A DNA stretch of 38,186 bases from DATNPX01 sp036702975 (GCA_036702975.1 DATNPX010000036.1:1-38186); one strand, 5' to 3'; positions 25,731 to 35,179 are shown, counted from the stretch's first letter. Program-made: numbers and translations. The notes: a model not told the origin generated them from the sequence alone.

Positions 25731-26561
25731 ATGCATTTGAAGTGTCCGACTCTTTCGAAAAAACAACTAATCAGCGAGTGTAAAGAGCTTGGCTTAACGC
25801 GTGGCGATACGATCATGGTGCACGTATCCTTGCGTGCCGTCGGAGAAATTCTCGGCGGACCCGATGTACTGATTGCCTCACTGCGCGAGACTATCGGCGT
25901 CGAGGGCACTGCGATGGTGTATGTTGGCTGCCAATCACCGTTCGATGATATAGGGCGTGGCATCTACACACAGGAAGAAGAGGAATTTATCCTGGCGCAG
26001 TGCCCGCCATTTGAACCAGACAAGGCCAGAGCAAGCCGAGACTTTGGCGCTTTCGCAGAATTTTTCAGAACGACACCTGGTGTATTTTGCAGCGAAAATC
26101 CTGGATGCCGCATGGCAGCTATCGGCGCGAAGTCTGAATGGTTAATCAAAAACCATCCACTCAATTATGGCTTGGGTACTGCATCACCACTAGAAAAACT
26201 TTGTGACGTCGGTGGCAAAGTTGTTCTGATTGGCTCTGATCTCGATGCTGTAACTCTCCTGCACTATGCCGAAGCGATCGCTCCAATTTCGGAAAAGAAA
26301 ATTGTTCGCATCAAGGTTCCTTTGATCAGAGCAAACAAAAGAGAGTGGTTCGATGTCGAGGAATACAACAGCTCGACTGGAATCTGCGACTGGCAAGATC
26401 AATTTTTCGCGGTTATTGTGCAAAAGTACCTGCAGCAGCACGGAAGATCCGGACGAATCGGGCAGGCGACAACCTATGTTTTGAACGCGAAAGAACTCGT
26501 AGAATTTGCTGTTCCGATAATGGTCGAAACGGCAAAAGAACTCGCCATTGGTGCACACTAA
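25731..26561 (+). CDS. AAC(3)-family N-acetyltransferase
   Basis: 276 residues, the normal length for aminoglycoside 3-N-acetyltransferase family proteins. LGLTRGDTIMVHVSLRAVG near residues 21-39 is the family's N-terminal signature. GCRMAAIGAKSEWL, HPLNYGLGTASPLEKL and VVLIGSDLDAVTLLHYAE match the conserved core around the acetyl-CoA and catalytic His region. AAAGGGG lies four bases before the ATG. Many chromosomal members have no known link to drug resistance, and the neighbours are metabolic, so a native substrate is as likely as an aminoglycoside. Confidence 0.88.
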   Translation: MHLKCPTLSKKQLISECKELGLTRGDTIMVHVSLRAVGEILGGPDVLIASLRETIGVEGTAMVYVGCQSPFDDIGRGIYTQEEEEFILAQCPPFEPDKARASRDFGAFAEFFRTTPGVFCSENPGCRMAAIGAKSEWLIKNHPLNYGLGTASPLEKLCDVGGKVVLIGSDLDAVTLLHYAEAIAPISEKKIVRIKVPLIRANKREWFDVEEYNSSTGICDWQDQFFAVIVQKYLQQHGRSGRIGQATTYVLNAKELVEFAVPIMVETAKELAIGAH

Positions 26562-26679
26562 ATTTATGTTCAAATCTAGCCGCAAGATTAAGAGCCAGGT
26601 GAAATTGCAATTTCAATTTAGCGACGCGCGAAAGACTGCCAATGCTGCAGCCCGTATTGAGCATCTGTTCGTTTGCTAA

Positions 26680-26933
26680 ACGAGACTTGCGGCCGATATC
26701 TTGAGAGTTCGTGCTAGCGACCGCAGGGTCAATAAATCCAGATCGACCATAATGGTTACACCGCCCTCATGGATGCGGTCACTCGCAGTCACACAGAGGT
26801 GGCAAAAATTCTCATAGATGCTGGAGCCAATGTCCAGATAAAGGGACACGACGGCATGACCGCCGTAGATATAGCGAAACGTAACAACGATGGTGAAATG
26901 GTGCGGATGCTGACCGAAGCTGAGCCCAAGTAG
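26680..26933 (+). pseudogene. Ankyrin-repeat protein remnant
   Basis: Reading NGYTALMDAV, then EVAKILIDAGANV and GMTAVDIAKRNN, the stretch from about 26742 to 26933 encodes one and a half ankyrin repeats. An in-frame TAA cuts it off just upstream, while the preceding part (ending RRVNKSR) continues ankyrin-like in another frame. A 54-codon frame from the ATG at 26769 remains open. It looks like the decayed 3' end of a longer ankyrin gene with no supported start. Confidence 0.55.
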
Positions 26934-26951
26934 CAACGACCTGAAAAGCTT

Positions 26952-27025
26952 TGCGCCCAGAGAGATTCGAACTCCCGACACCTTGGTTCGAAGCCAAGTA
27001 CTCTATCCGGCTGAGCTATGGGCGC
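26952..27025 (-). tRNA. tRNA-Arg (anticodon TCG)
   Basis: A full cloverleaf can be drawn: acceptor GCGCCCA/TGGGCGC with discriminator A, D arm GCTC..GAGT, anticodon stem CTTGG/CCAAG with loop CTTCGAA (anticodon TCG, reading CGA), and T arm GGGAG TTCGAAT CTCTC. CCA is not encoded. Confidence 0.96.
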
Positions 27026-27127
27026 TCGACCGGTATGCTAGCGCGGTATCTGCGAGTGCGTCAAGCAACGACGAATCGATGTCTTTGAAACTGAGGATAC
27101 TTCCTGGAATGGTTTTCATTCCCGAAC

Positions 27128-27186
27128 TTTTGCCGATATCGGAAAAAAGACCAGAAAAACTTTTGCCGATATCGGCAAAAATCCAT
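27128..27186. repeat. CCGATATCGG palindrome array B (2 units)
   Basis: Palindromes at 27133 and 27166 (33 bp apart), each preceded by CTTTTG and followed by A-runs. The right edge GGCAAAAATCCAT is identical to that of array A. It lies between the tRNA and the 3' end of the histidine kinase gene. Confidence 0.9.
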
Positions 27187-27207
27187 CCAGTCAGAGCCCT
27201 TAATTCG

Positions 27208-28641
27208 CTATTCCAAACTCATTGCATCCGCGCCTTTTACGACAGCAGAGTGTTTCAAAGGAATGACAAACCAGAAAGTGCTGCCCTTGTCTAGTTCACT
27301 CTCACACCCCAGCGACCCATGCATCAGTTCAGCGAGCTTTTTGGAAATCGACAGCCCCAGACCTGTGCCACCGTAGACTTTCGTCGTCATAGAACCATCC
27401 GCCTGTGCATAAGGCTCGAACAACTGCTCCAGTTGCGCTGGTGTAATGCCTATGCCGGTGTCTCGAACCTCGAAGCGTACCAGAACATCATTCTGGCTCT
27501 CACTAGCAACTTTAGCTGTAACAGTAACCTCTCCAGACTTAGTGAACTTGATTCCGTTATTGACCAGATTCAGCAACACTTGTCGAATTCTGTAAGAGTC
27601 ACCCACAAACGAGCCTTCAAGGGAGCTATTGGAAACAACGTTAAGTTTCAGGTTTCGAGAATCCGCAAGCGGCCGCATCATACTGGCGACGTCATGAAGC
27701 AACAATTCGACAGAAAAATCCTCTTCAAGAAGAGTGAATTTACCAGACTCTAGTTTCGAAAAATCAAGCAAGTCATTAATCAGTGTCATCAGCTTTCTAC
27801 CGGAATCCAGAACCAATCCAGCCAGCTCCCTGGTATCAGATGTGGTGTCGGATATAGCCAGCAATTCGCAAACTCCCAGCATTCCACTGAGAGGTGTTCT
27901 GATTTCGTGGCTGACATTGGCAACAAATTGTGACTTCAGCAGGTTCGATTGGATAGCCTGGTCTCTGGCTTTGGTTATCGTGGTGAACGCATCGATTTCC
28001 GCTTTGGCAAACCTTTCAGCCGTTCTTACAATCCAATAAGCAGCAACGAATATGGCGCCACAAAATATGAAAATTGCTGAGAGTCCCGCCAGCGTCAACT
28101 GATTGACACGGTCTTGTCTCGCAGACAACAGCCTGGTTTCCTCATTCTCTACACGTCCAATCAGAACCCGGTACTTATCCATGAGCTCTTTTCCGGTATC
28201 GATATTGACCAGCACAGAACCTGGTTTCCAGGCTCCAGTTTCCTTATTGGCTTTGCGTAGTTCTATAACGTGCTGACTGAACCTGATTTTTTCAGCGGCA
28301 AGCTTCCGCAATTCTGGCATTAGAGCTTGCTGGCGAGGATTGTCTGAGGTCAGTCGGGCAATTTTATCGATGTGACTTTCAACTTCGCTGTAACACCTCT
28401 CATAAGGACCGAGATATTCCTCACGACCAGTTATGAGGTAGCCCCGATAGGCTGTTTCGCAATCCATGAGACAGACAAGAGACTGGGCGCTTTCTTGCAG
28501 CACCGTCAAAGTGTGAGAAACCCACCAGGTGGCCGACTGAAATTGCAGTGAAAGATACACCGTTACGGCAACGATGCCTACGCAAAACATCGAAAGCAGA
28601 ATGCTCAAATTTCTCTGTTTCTTCTTAAAGGCGACTTGCAT
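27208..28641 (-). CDS. CHASE3-type sensor histidine kinase
   Basis: 477 residues. Membrane spans at about 12-34 and 180-203 enclose an extracytoplasmic CHASE3 domain (CLMDCETAYRGYLITGREEYL is typical, read here in two parts). The phosphoacceptor motif VSHEIRTPLSG lies near residue 244. The ATPase domain carries NLVNNGIKF (N box), DTGIGI (G1) and GGTGLGLSI (G2). No receiver domain is present and no response regulator is nearby, so it is an orphan sensor. The ATG lacks a good Shine-Dalgarno site. The ligand of CHASE3 domains is generally unknown. Confidence 0.92.
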   Translation of the reverse strand: MQVAFKKKQRNLSILLSMFCVGIVAVTVYLSLQFQSATWWVSHTLTVLQESAQSLVCLMDCETAYRGYLITGREEYLGPYERCYSEVESHIDKIARLTSDNPRQQALMPELRKLAAEKIRFSQHVIELRKANKETGAWKPGSVLVNIDTGKELMDKYRVLIGRVENEETRLLSARQDRVNQLTLAGLSAIFIFCGAIFVAAYWIVRTAERFAKAEIDAFTTITKARDQAIQSNLLKSQFVANVSHEIRTPLSGMLGVCELLAISDTTSDTRELAGLVLDSGRKLMTLINDLLDFSKLESGKFTLLEEDFSVELLLHDVASMMRPLADSRNLKLNVVSNSSLEGSFVGDSYRIRQVLLNLVNNGIKFTKSGEVTVTAKVASESQNDVLVRFEVRDTGIGITPAQLEQLFEPYAQADGSMTTKVYGGTGLGLSISKKLAELMHGSLGCESELDKGSTFWFVIPLKHSAVVKGADAMSLE

Positions 28642-28851
28642 GTAGCGCTGCGAGGGTGTTTAAGCGATCCGACCACGTACCTCATAGTATACATCGAGAG
28701 CTTTTTTATTTCTTGCTCTGTCGTTACAACGCAGGTTTAGCACCTTCGGAACCGGGTCTCTTTACATCATCGACAACCATTGCTTGTGAAGAAATAGCAG
28801 GGCAAGAGTAGCCGACAGTGACCGGTTTCATGTTTTACCAGGCAGGGCTGA

Positions 28852-28857
28852 TATACT
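28852..28857 (+). promoter_or_regulatory. Possible -10 box of the phosphoglucomutase gene
   Basis: TATACT lies 54 bases before the ATG in the spacer divergent from the histidine kinase. The -35 region is weak. Confidence 0.3.
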
Positions 28858-28910
28858 CTAACCGGCACAAGCCGCCAGTATTTCCACTTCCGACAGGGAA
28901 GGTCATTGTA

Positions 28911-30560
28911 ATGAGTACCAAAACGTCCGATGTTCGCGTAGTCGCCACGACTCCCTTCACAGATCAGAAGCCTGGAACATCCGGGTTGCGTAAAGCTGTC
29001 AAAACTTTTCAACAGCCCAACTACCTGGAGAACTTTGTTCAGGCGATTTTTAACAGCGCCGGACCTCTAGCTGGCAAAACGATAGTGCTCGGCGGTGACG
29101 GGCGCTACTTCAATCGCGAAGCCGTTCAAATCATCCTCAAAATGGCTGCCGCAAATGGCATCGGCATGGTCAAGGTCGGTCAACACGGTATTCTTTCGAC
29201 ACCAGCTACCTCTTGTGTAATTCGCAAAAACAAATGCGCCGGAGGAATTATCCTCTCTGCCAGCCACAATCCAGGCGGAGCTAATGGAGATTTTGGAGTC
29301 AAATACAACACTGAAAACGGTGGACCAGCACCAGAGAAGGTCACTGAGGCGATGTTTGCCATCAGCAAGACCATCACTGAGTACAAAATTTTAGAAGCCG
29401 ATGATGTAAATATCGACCAGATCGGACGTCACGAATTGGGCGGCATGATCGTTGAAGTAATCGATTCGGTAGCCGACTACCAGGAATTGATGGAGTCAAT
29501 ATTCGACTTCGACCTGATCAAGTCCATGCTGACTAAGGGAAATTTCCGCATGCGCTTTGACGCAATGAATGCAGTCACCGGTCCTTACGGTCATTCAATT
29601 TTTGAGAAGCGATTGGGTGCGCCACCAGATACGGTGATGTACGGCACACCGCTCGTCGACTTCGGCGGTGGTCATCCAGACCCAAACCTGGTCTACGCCC
29701 ACGACCTGGTGGAAGTGCTCTTTGGTGGCAATGCGCCCGACTTCGGTGCAGCCTCTGACGGAGATGGCGATCGCAACATGATTCTCGGTCGCAAGTTTTT
29801 CGTGACCCCGAGCGACAGCCTGGCGATCATGACTGCCAATGCCACTCTCGTGCCAGCCTACAAGAAGGGACTGGCTGGAGTAGCTCGCAGTATGCCCACC
29901 AGTTGCGCAGTGGACAGAGTTGCTAAAAAGCTCGGCATTCCCTGCTACGAGACACCCACCGGTTGGAAGTTTTTCGGCAACCTGATGGATGCAGATAAAG
30001 CCGCACTTTGTGGCGAAGAGAGTTTCGGCACGGGCTCAAATCACATTCGCGAGAAGGACGGCATCTGGGCAGTACTTTTCTGGTTGAACATTCTGGCAGT
30101 GCGCAAAGAATCTGTTGAAGAAATCGTGCGCAAACACTGGCAAGAGTATGGTCGCAACTATTATTCTCGACATGACTACGAAGAAGTGGAGAGCAGTAAG
30201 TGCGAATCGCTGATGGAGCATCTGCGAAAGCAATTGCCGCAACTTAAAGACAAGAAGTTCGGCAAGTACGAAGTTGCCATTGCAGATGACTTCAGCTACA
30301 CCGATCCCATTGATGGCAGTGTTTCATCGAAGCAAGGTATCCGCATTATCTTCACAGATGGTTCGCGTATCGTTTACCGACTTTCCGGCACAGGAACCCA
30401 TGGTGCGACGCTGCGAATTTACCTGGAAAGCTATGAAGCAGACCCGAAACTTCACGACCAGGAGACGCAGGAAGCACTTGCTCCGCTGATCAAGATCGCT
30501 GATGAACTGGCAACCATCAAAGCATTGACTGACAGAGACAGACCGACAGTTATCACCTAA
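28911..30560 (+). CDS. pgm: Phosphoglucomutase (alpha-D-glucose-phosphate specific)
   Basis: 549 residues, matching the ~546-residue bacterial Pgm class. TPFTDQKPGTSGLRK opens domain 1. ILSASHNPGG carries the phosphoserine, ASDGDGDRNM is the Mg2+ loop, and GEESFGTGSNHIREKDG is the sugar-binding loop. LSGTGTHGATLRIYLE near the end binds phosphate. It interconverts glucose-1-phosphate and glucose-6-phosphate for glycogen and cell-wall sugar supply. I chose the ATG at 28911, with GGAAGG eight bases upstream; the frame opens earlier but that extension has no family similarity. Confidence 0.95.
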   Translation: MSTKTSDVRVVATTPFTDQKPGTSGLRKAVKTFQQPNYLENFVQAIFNSAGPLAGKTIVLGGDGRYFNREAVQIILKMAAANGIGMVKVGQHGILSTPATSCVIRKNKCAGGIILSASHNPGGANGDFGVKYNTENGGPAPEKVTEAMFAISKTITEYKILEADDVNIDQIGRHELGGMIVEVIDSVADYQELMESIFDFDLIKSMLTKGNFRMRFDAMNAVTGPYGHSIFEKRLGAPPDTVMYGTPLVDFGGGHPDPNLVYAHDLVEVLFGGNAPDFGAASDGDGDRNMILGRKFFVTPSDSLAIMTANATLVPAYKKGLAGVARSMPTSCAVDRVAKKLGIPCYETPTGWKFFGNLMDADKAALCGEESFGTGSNHIREKDGIWAVLFWLNILAVRKESVEEIVRKHWQEYGRNYYSRHDYEEVESSKCESLMEHLRKQLPQLKDKKFGKYEVAIADDFSYTDPIDGSVSSKQGIRIIFTDGSRIVYRLSGTGTHGATLRIYLESYEADPKLHDQETQEALAPLIKIADELATIKALTDRDRPTVIT

Positions 30561-30583
30561 TCAGTTAGTTTGTAATCTTCTGC

Positions 30584-31612
30584 ATGCTCAATTCAGCTCG
30601 ACACTCTGTCAAACCAGATCGATCATCTGCGCTTGTAATTGTGCTCGTCAGCACTTTTGCAAGCGCTTGCATTTTTTGCAGCAAGGTCGAGGCAGCCAAT
30701 AATCTAAATCCCAACGATCCAAGCTTGGATGCGGATGCGTCGCTTCTTATGCGCGAGCACGGCAAAGATGCACCAGCCGGACAACTGAGCGAAAGAGCAG
30801 CAGAACTCGCGAACCTGACTGGAATAGGCAAAGTCTACGATCAACTCAGGAAGGAGCAAGATCTAGCCAAACATTCTCCAGCGCCGCCAAAGTCGGTCGA
30901 ACAACTGCAGAGGCAGTTGCGCATCATTTACCTGCACGACAAGCTCAATCAATACTTTCAGGCAGCAAACCTTGAAATTGATTCGACCATTGCAAAACTC
31001 AATTCTGGCATGTCTGCTTTAGGAGACCGAAAAGCAACATTGTCAGACGAAAGGGCCCGAATTCTGCGCCGCAACACCTTTATCAACTTAATAAGTGGCG
31101 GTTTGACGAAAATTGGCGGATATTCAAACGCCTTGACACCGGGATCACTTATTCCCACCAATGTACTGGAAATTTTTGATGGTGGCGTACAGACGTCACT
31201 TTCGGCTTCGACGATCAAACAACAGCGAGACGAGAAACGCTTCAGTAAATCAACTCCAGAGATGCTGTTGGCATTCATAAATGGCAATTCGCAAACTGCA
31301 CCGCAATATCCACCCAATGTGTGGGCATACCTGAATGGCAAAGCCAACACAAACGACCGAACCAGCAGGCGCGGTACGTTAATCGAAAGGTGGAGAGCAT
31401 CGGGGCGACTGACCGCCGGGGGCAGTGCCACAGCGCGCAAACGTCCGCCGACTGCGACTGCAACGCCGAACAAAGTAGCAGCTTTCGATGATCTGGATGA
31501 CACTGTTACTATGCTCGCTGATATCAAATCCGTTCTTGCCGGCGCGCAAATCAGTTTGATGGAACTGAGCGAAGCGCTCAAAGCAATCTATGATGACGAC
31601 CCTGTCATTTAG
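30584..31612 (+). CDS. Secreted protein with coiled-coil region, unknown function
   Basis: 342 residues. An N-terminal hydrophobic stretch (ALVIVLVSTFASACIF) ending in KVEA looks like a signal peptide of about 38 residues. The Cys within it does not form a standard lipobox. Residues ~105-165 are helical and charged, with an aliphatic heptad pattern (LQRQLRIIYLHDKLNQYFQ), followed by a Gly-rich section and an acidic C terminus. I recognise no family. The ATG has no clear ribosome site, and the gene follows pgm after 23 bases, so it may be read through from it. Confidence 0.7.
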   Translation: MLNSARHSVKPDRSSALVIVLVSTFASACIFCSKVEAANNLNPNDPSLDADASLLMREHGKDAPAGQLSERAAELANLTGIGKVYDQLRKEQDLAKHSPAPPKSVEQLQRQLRIIYLHDKLNQYFQAANLEIDSTIAKLNSGMSALGDRKATLSDERARILRRNTFINLISGGLTKIGGYSNALTPGSLIPTNVLEIFDGGVQTSLSASTIKQQRDEKRFSKSTPEMLLAFINGNSQTAPQYPPNVWAYLNGKANTNDRTSRRGTLIERWRASGRLTAGGSATARKRPPTATATPNKVAAFDDLDDTVTMLADIKSVLAGAQISLMELSEALKAIYDDDPVI

Positions 31613-31635
31613 AATGGCGCTTATTCTTATAAACA

Positions 31636-31670
31636 AAATCGCCACCGACCAGATGATGCGATGGCGATTT
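31636..31670 (-). terminator. Terminator of the FtsH-like gene
   Basis: A perfect 9-bp stem AAATCGCCA/TGGCGATTT with a 17-base loop. On the minus strand the stem is followed by TTGTTTATAA, so it fits best as the end of the gene at 31725; it may also stop plus-strand transcripts. Confidence 0.6.
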
Positions 31671-31724
31671 AGCTAATGGCAAACAACTCCAGTGAGAATT
31701 TGACCGGCGATTGCAGCAGAAGGT

Positions 31725-33716
31725 CTATTTAGACATCAGCTGTTCCAATTCATCGATGGCTTGCTCAACACGAATCGGCGCGCTTACCGCCACCGTATTT
31801 GGTTGTCCGTTCCACAACTCCGTGAAACGCTCGCCAAGCAGAGTCTGTTCAGCTAACAGGGCTTCAGCAACGCGTTCTATACGACGCTCATTTTCCACGA
31901 TGTGGCGCTTAGCTTCCTGATAGCACTCATCAATGATGCGCCTCCACTCGGCATCGATCTCGTTAGCCAGTTCTTCACCAATTTTAGTGGGTCTCTGTCC
32001 GTCATCAGACAGTTTTACTGAGAACGGCTCGAGACGGGACATTCCGAATTCAGTAACCATAGCTCTAGCAAGTTTGGTTGCTTGTTCGAAATCGTTTGCG
32101 GCACCAGTGTCTTTACGATGCAAGAATACTTCCTGGGCTATCCGACCACCCATAGCAGTCATGATCCTCGCTCGCAGCTGCTCTTCTGTATAACCGTAAC
32201 GGTCATTAGTGGCGTGACTTTGCATGGAGCCCAACGATTTCGTGCGCGGTTCGATGGTCACTTTCGTGATCGGGTCGGCACCACTTGCTTGCAGAGCTTG
32301 CTGAACGGCACAATGACCGGCTTCATGATAGGCAGTGTTGCGTTTGTCTTCCTCGGACATGGAACGGGCCCGCGAAAGCATCGGATCACCGAATTGAACA
32401 TAGTCGATTCCAGTATCGAAGTCTTCCAAAGTGATCACTTTGTCGTCTTCAGTGAGCGTATGGTCCGACCCACTTTCGGACAGGCTTTCGATGCGTTCAG
32501 CGGCAGATATTGCAGCCTCGTTGCAGGCTTGTTCAATGTCAGCACCAGAAAACTGAGGCGTGCGCACGGCCAGATCACGCAAACGAACGTTAGCAGCCAG
32601 CTTCATATTGCGAGTGTGGATCATGAATATCTTCTCGCGACCGAGCGTATCGGGCAGATCAACTGATACTTGATAGTCGAACCGACCTGGACGCTTGAGG
32701 GCATCATCAAGCGAATCGACCATATTAGTGGCAGCCATGACGAGAATGCCGCTGCTGGCTTCGAATCCTTGCATACAGACAAGCAACTGATTGAGTGTCT
32801 GGTCTCGTTCAGAATCTGCGCCAGAGTTTCCCTGACCGCGCTTTTTACCGATGGCATCAATTTCGTCGATAAAAATAATCGATGGCTTACCAGTCTTTTT
32901 GCGCGCCGCTACTGCTTCGGCAAAAAGCTTCCGAACGCGTCGTGCGCCGACGCCGGCGAACATCTCGACAAATGTTGAGCCATTAGCTGAGAAGAAATTT
33001 GCATCAACTTCGCCAGCCAGAGCCCTGGCTAAAAGGGTCTTTCCGGTTCCAGGAGGTCCGACAGCGAGAATTCCTTTGGGAATTTTTGCGCCAAACTGTT
33101 CGTACCAATCAGGTGACTTCAGCCAGCGCGAAACACGTCTGAGTTTCGCGATTGCTTCTTCGCAGCCTGCGACATCATCGAAGGTGCGACGTTCTTCCGG
33201 AGCGGTAGTTGCGACCTCGGAAGCTGTAGGGTTGAAAGAATCCATTCCCGGCAAATTAACATCGAGGCGTCGGAATACTTTTTCGCCAAAGAGAAGAATC
33301 AATGCAGCTAGAAGACACACTCCGAGCATCATCCAGAATGTAGGATGCAACGAAAAAATCAACTTGTCGACCAGCGAGCGGTGAACTGTTTCACTTACCT
33401 GCACAGGAATATGGGCAGCGGACGCTTTAGCTAACAGCGTGTTTGCATTTGAGTAATCGACCAAGGCCGGACCGAGCGGGCTGATGTCCGCGATCACTGT
33501 GCGAAGCCCCTTAAAACAAGTAATTCGTTCGATCGAGCTGGGTGATTCAGTGAAGACTCTGTCCAACTCGTAGCTGGTGATTGACCGCATATTAGCGGCC
33601 TCTTCCGGCAAACGAGGAATAATCTTCTGGTTGAACACACCGGCGAAAGCAAGAACGATCAGGGTCAGGGCAGCGATAGATATGGCTATCAGTCCAGCTT
33701 TCCGTTTGTTCTTCAT
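31725..33716 (-). CDS. ftsH: FtsH-like membrane ATP-dependent zinc metalloprotease
   Basis: 663 residues. Two membrane spans (about 8-30 and 125-147) flank a small outer domain. The AAA+ module has Walker A GPPGTGKT, Walker B IIFIDEIDAIG and the second region of homology ending RPGRFDYQ, where most FtsH proteins have RPGRFDRQ. The protease has YHEAGHCAV zinc ligands and a later Asp/Glu ligand near GAANDFEQAT. FtsH forms hexamers that extract and degrade membrane and regulatory proteins. AGAGG precedes the ATG by five bases. Bacteria of this type often carry several FtsH paralogues; this may not be the main one. Confidence 0.92.
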   Translation of the reverse strand: MKNKRKAGLIAISIAALTLIVLAFAGVFNQKIIPRLPEEAANMRSITSYELDRVFTESPSSIERITCFKGLRTVIADISPLGPALVDYSNANTLLAKASAAHIPVQVSETVHRSLVDKLIFSLHPTFWMMLGVCLLAALILLFGEKVFRRLDVNLPGMDSFNPTASEVATTAPEERRTFDDVAGCEEAIAKLRRVSRWLKSPDWYEQFGAKIPKGILAVGPPGTGKTLLARALAGEVDANFFSANGSTFVEMFAGVGARRVRKLFAEAVAARKKTGKPSIIFIDEIDAIGKKRGQGNSGADSERDQTLNQLLVCMQGFEASSGILVMAATNMVDSLDDALKRPGRFDYQVSVDLPDTLGREKIFMIHTRNMKLAANVRLRDLAVRTPQFSGADIEQACNEAAISAAERIESLSESGSDHTLTEDDKVITLEDFDTGIDYVQFGDPMLSRARSMSEEDKRNTAYHEAGHCAVQQALQASGADPITKVTIEPRTKSLGSMQSHATNDRYGYTEEQLRARIMTAMGGRIAQEVFLHRKDTGAANDFEQATKLARAMVTEFGMSRLEPFSVKLSDDGQRPTKIGEELANEIDAEWRRIIDECYQEAKRHIVENERRIERVAEALLAEQTLLGERFTELWNGQPNTVAVSAPIRVEQAIDELEQLMSK

Positions 33717-34186
33717 GCATACCTCTTACTTTTGAAGCGACGACTAAAATGTTTAGCGAAGCGAGCGACAGCAGGTTCAGCAGCCATTCTTCGACGTCGA
33801 AACTACATACTTATATCTTTCACCAGAGTTGGGAAATGTATGTACTTTGTGAAGAAACACAGCAAAGATGAAGCCACCATGAAGTCTGCTGAGCTTTAGA
33901 AAGTGACAGAGCAAGCCTATTTCGCAGTGGTGGCATCTATAACTGATGAGCTCAAATTACCAGATCATTTCGGTCTTCACTTTGCACCATTTTTTTCGAA
34001 TGTCGCTTTGAGTCTTCGACGAAAAAGTGTCGCGAGATTTGCGTGCTTTAAATTGGTCGACTGGCTCACTTGGAAAAAGATTCAGACGTGAGTCCAGAAT
34101 GCTGTTGAGCTTCGTTAAAAGTCCGGGGATGCCATGGTGGTATGACCTCGGTCGAGGTGCAACAGTGTTATAGTCCTCTCTCAGCC
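33717..34186. other. Long intergenic region with no supported gene
   Basis: About 470 bases between the FtsH-like start and palindrome array C. I see a short dyad CCTCGGTCGAGG at 34146-34157 but no convincing promoter, RNA or coding frame. The 62-codon frame at 33903 has no ribosome site and no recognisable features. Confidence 0.5.
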
Positions 34187-34313
34187 TGTGATTTTTGCCG
34201 ATATCGGTAAAAATCTCGCCGAATTTTTGCCGATATCGGTAAAAGTTCAAGCCCAAAGTTTTGCCGATATCGGTAAAAATTCAAGCCCAAATGTTTGCCG
34301 ATATCGGTAAAAG
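34187..34313. repeat. CCGATATCGG palindrome array C (4 units)
   Basis: Palindromes at 34198, 34230, 34264 and 34298, spaced 32, 34 and 34 bp, each flanked by TTTTG (GTTTG before the last) and TAAAA. Units 2-4 also share TCAAGCCCAA spacers. The left edge (CTGTGATTTTT) matches array A. The last unit ends 24 bases before the HAD gene start. Confidence 0.92.
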
Positions 34314-34330
34314 CTCAAGAGATATTCCCC

Positions 34331-35179
34331 TTGGATACTATAGCCGTCATATTTGACTTCGACGAGACGCTTATGCCCGACTCAACCTCGGCGCTACTTG
34401 CCAGGCACGGCATAGACGTCGAGAAATTTTGGACAGAGCAGGCAAAAGAACTTATCGACCAGGGATACGACCAGGCTCACGCTTATCTGCGCCTGATACT
34501 TGAAAACGTTGGACCCGGCAAACCCCTGGGCAATCTAACCAACAAAGACCTGAGCAAATTCGGCTCCGAGCTTGACTGCTACTATCCGGGGGTCCTCAAC
34601 ATGTTCGAGGATTTGCGCCAGATAGTAAACGCCGTCTCCAGTGACTTACGCCTCGAGTTTTACATAATCAGCGGAGGCTTACAGGACCTGGTTCAGGGCA
34701 CCAAAATAGCAAAAGAATTTTCAGCTATTTACGGCTGTACGCTCGACGAAGACTCCGACGGCAAGTGCATCAAATGGATTAAACGTTGCATCACTTTTAC
34801 TGAAAAAACTCGCTACCTATTTGAGATTAACAAAGGCATCAGGCCCTCCGATGTCCTTAATCATCATTGCGCCGTCAACACATCAGTCGCAGAGGACAGG
34901 CGCCGAATTCATTTTAAAAACATGATTTATGTCGGCGACGGCTTGACTGACATACCCTGCTTTTCTTTACTCAAAAAACATGGCGGATATGGCTATGGCG
35001 TCTTTGACCCGTCGCATGAGAAATCCGCGAAGAAAGCACTTGAAGAGTTTATGAGAGCTGACCGCGTCCTCTCAGTTTACCCGCCTGATTTCCAAGCAAT
35101 GTCAGGGCTTGGAGCGATGTTGCGCATTACAGTACAAACCGTGGCTAACAGTATCGTCCTTTCCAACAAACGTTCTTGA
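34331..35179 (+). CDS. HAD-superfamily phosphatase (phosphoserine-phosphatase-like)
   Basis: About 282 residues from the TTG at 34331. HAD motif I is FDFDETLMPDS near residues 8-18, with the nucleophile and acid Asp residues, motif II is IISGG near 115-119, and motif IV is YVGDGLTDIPCF near 205-216. The large cap insert between motifs I and II is typical of the PSP-like class; the substrate cannot be told. The start is chosen because MDTIAVIFDFDET is the normal N terminus; the longer frame starts inside the fourth palindrome. AAGAGA lies eight bases upstream. It is convergent with the GNAT gene, 18 bases apart. Confidence 0.85.
   Translation: MDTIAVIFDFDETLMPDSTSALLARHGIDVEKFWTEQAKELIDQGYDQAHAYLRLILENVGPGKPLGNLTNKDLSKFGSELDCYYPGVLNMFEDLRQIVNAVSSDLRLEFYIISGGLQDLVQGTKIAKEFSAIYGCTLDEDSDGKCIKWIKRCITFTEKTRYLFEINKGIRPSDVLNHHCAVNTSVAEDRRRIHFKNMIYVGDGLTDIPCFSLLKKHGGYGYGVFDPSHEKSAKKALEEFMRADRVLSVYPPDFQAMSGLGAMLRITVQTVANSIVLSNKRS

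Noticed and set aside
33903..34091. 62-residue plus-strand frame in the FtsH/HAD intergenic region
   Set aside because: No ribosome site, no recognisable domain, and an overlapping minus-strand frame of equal quality.
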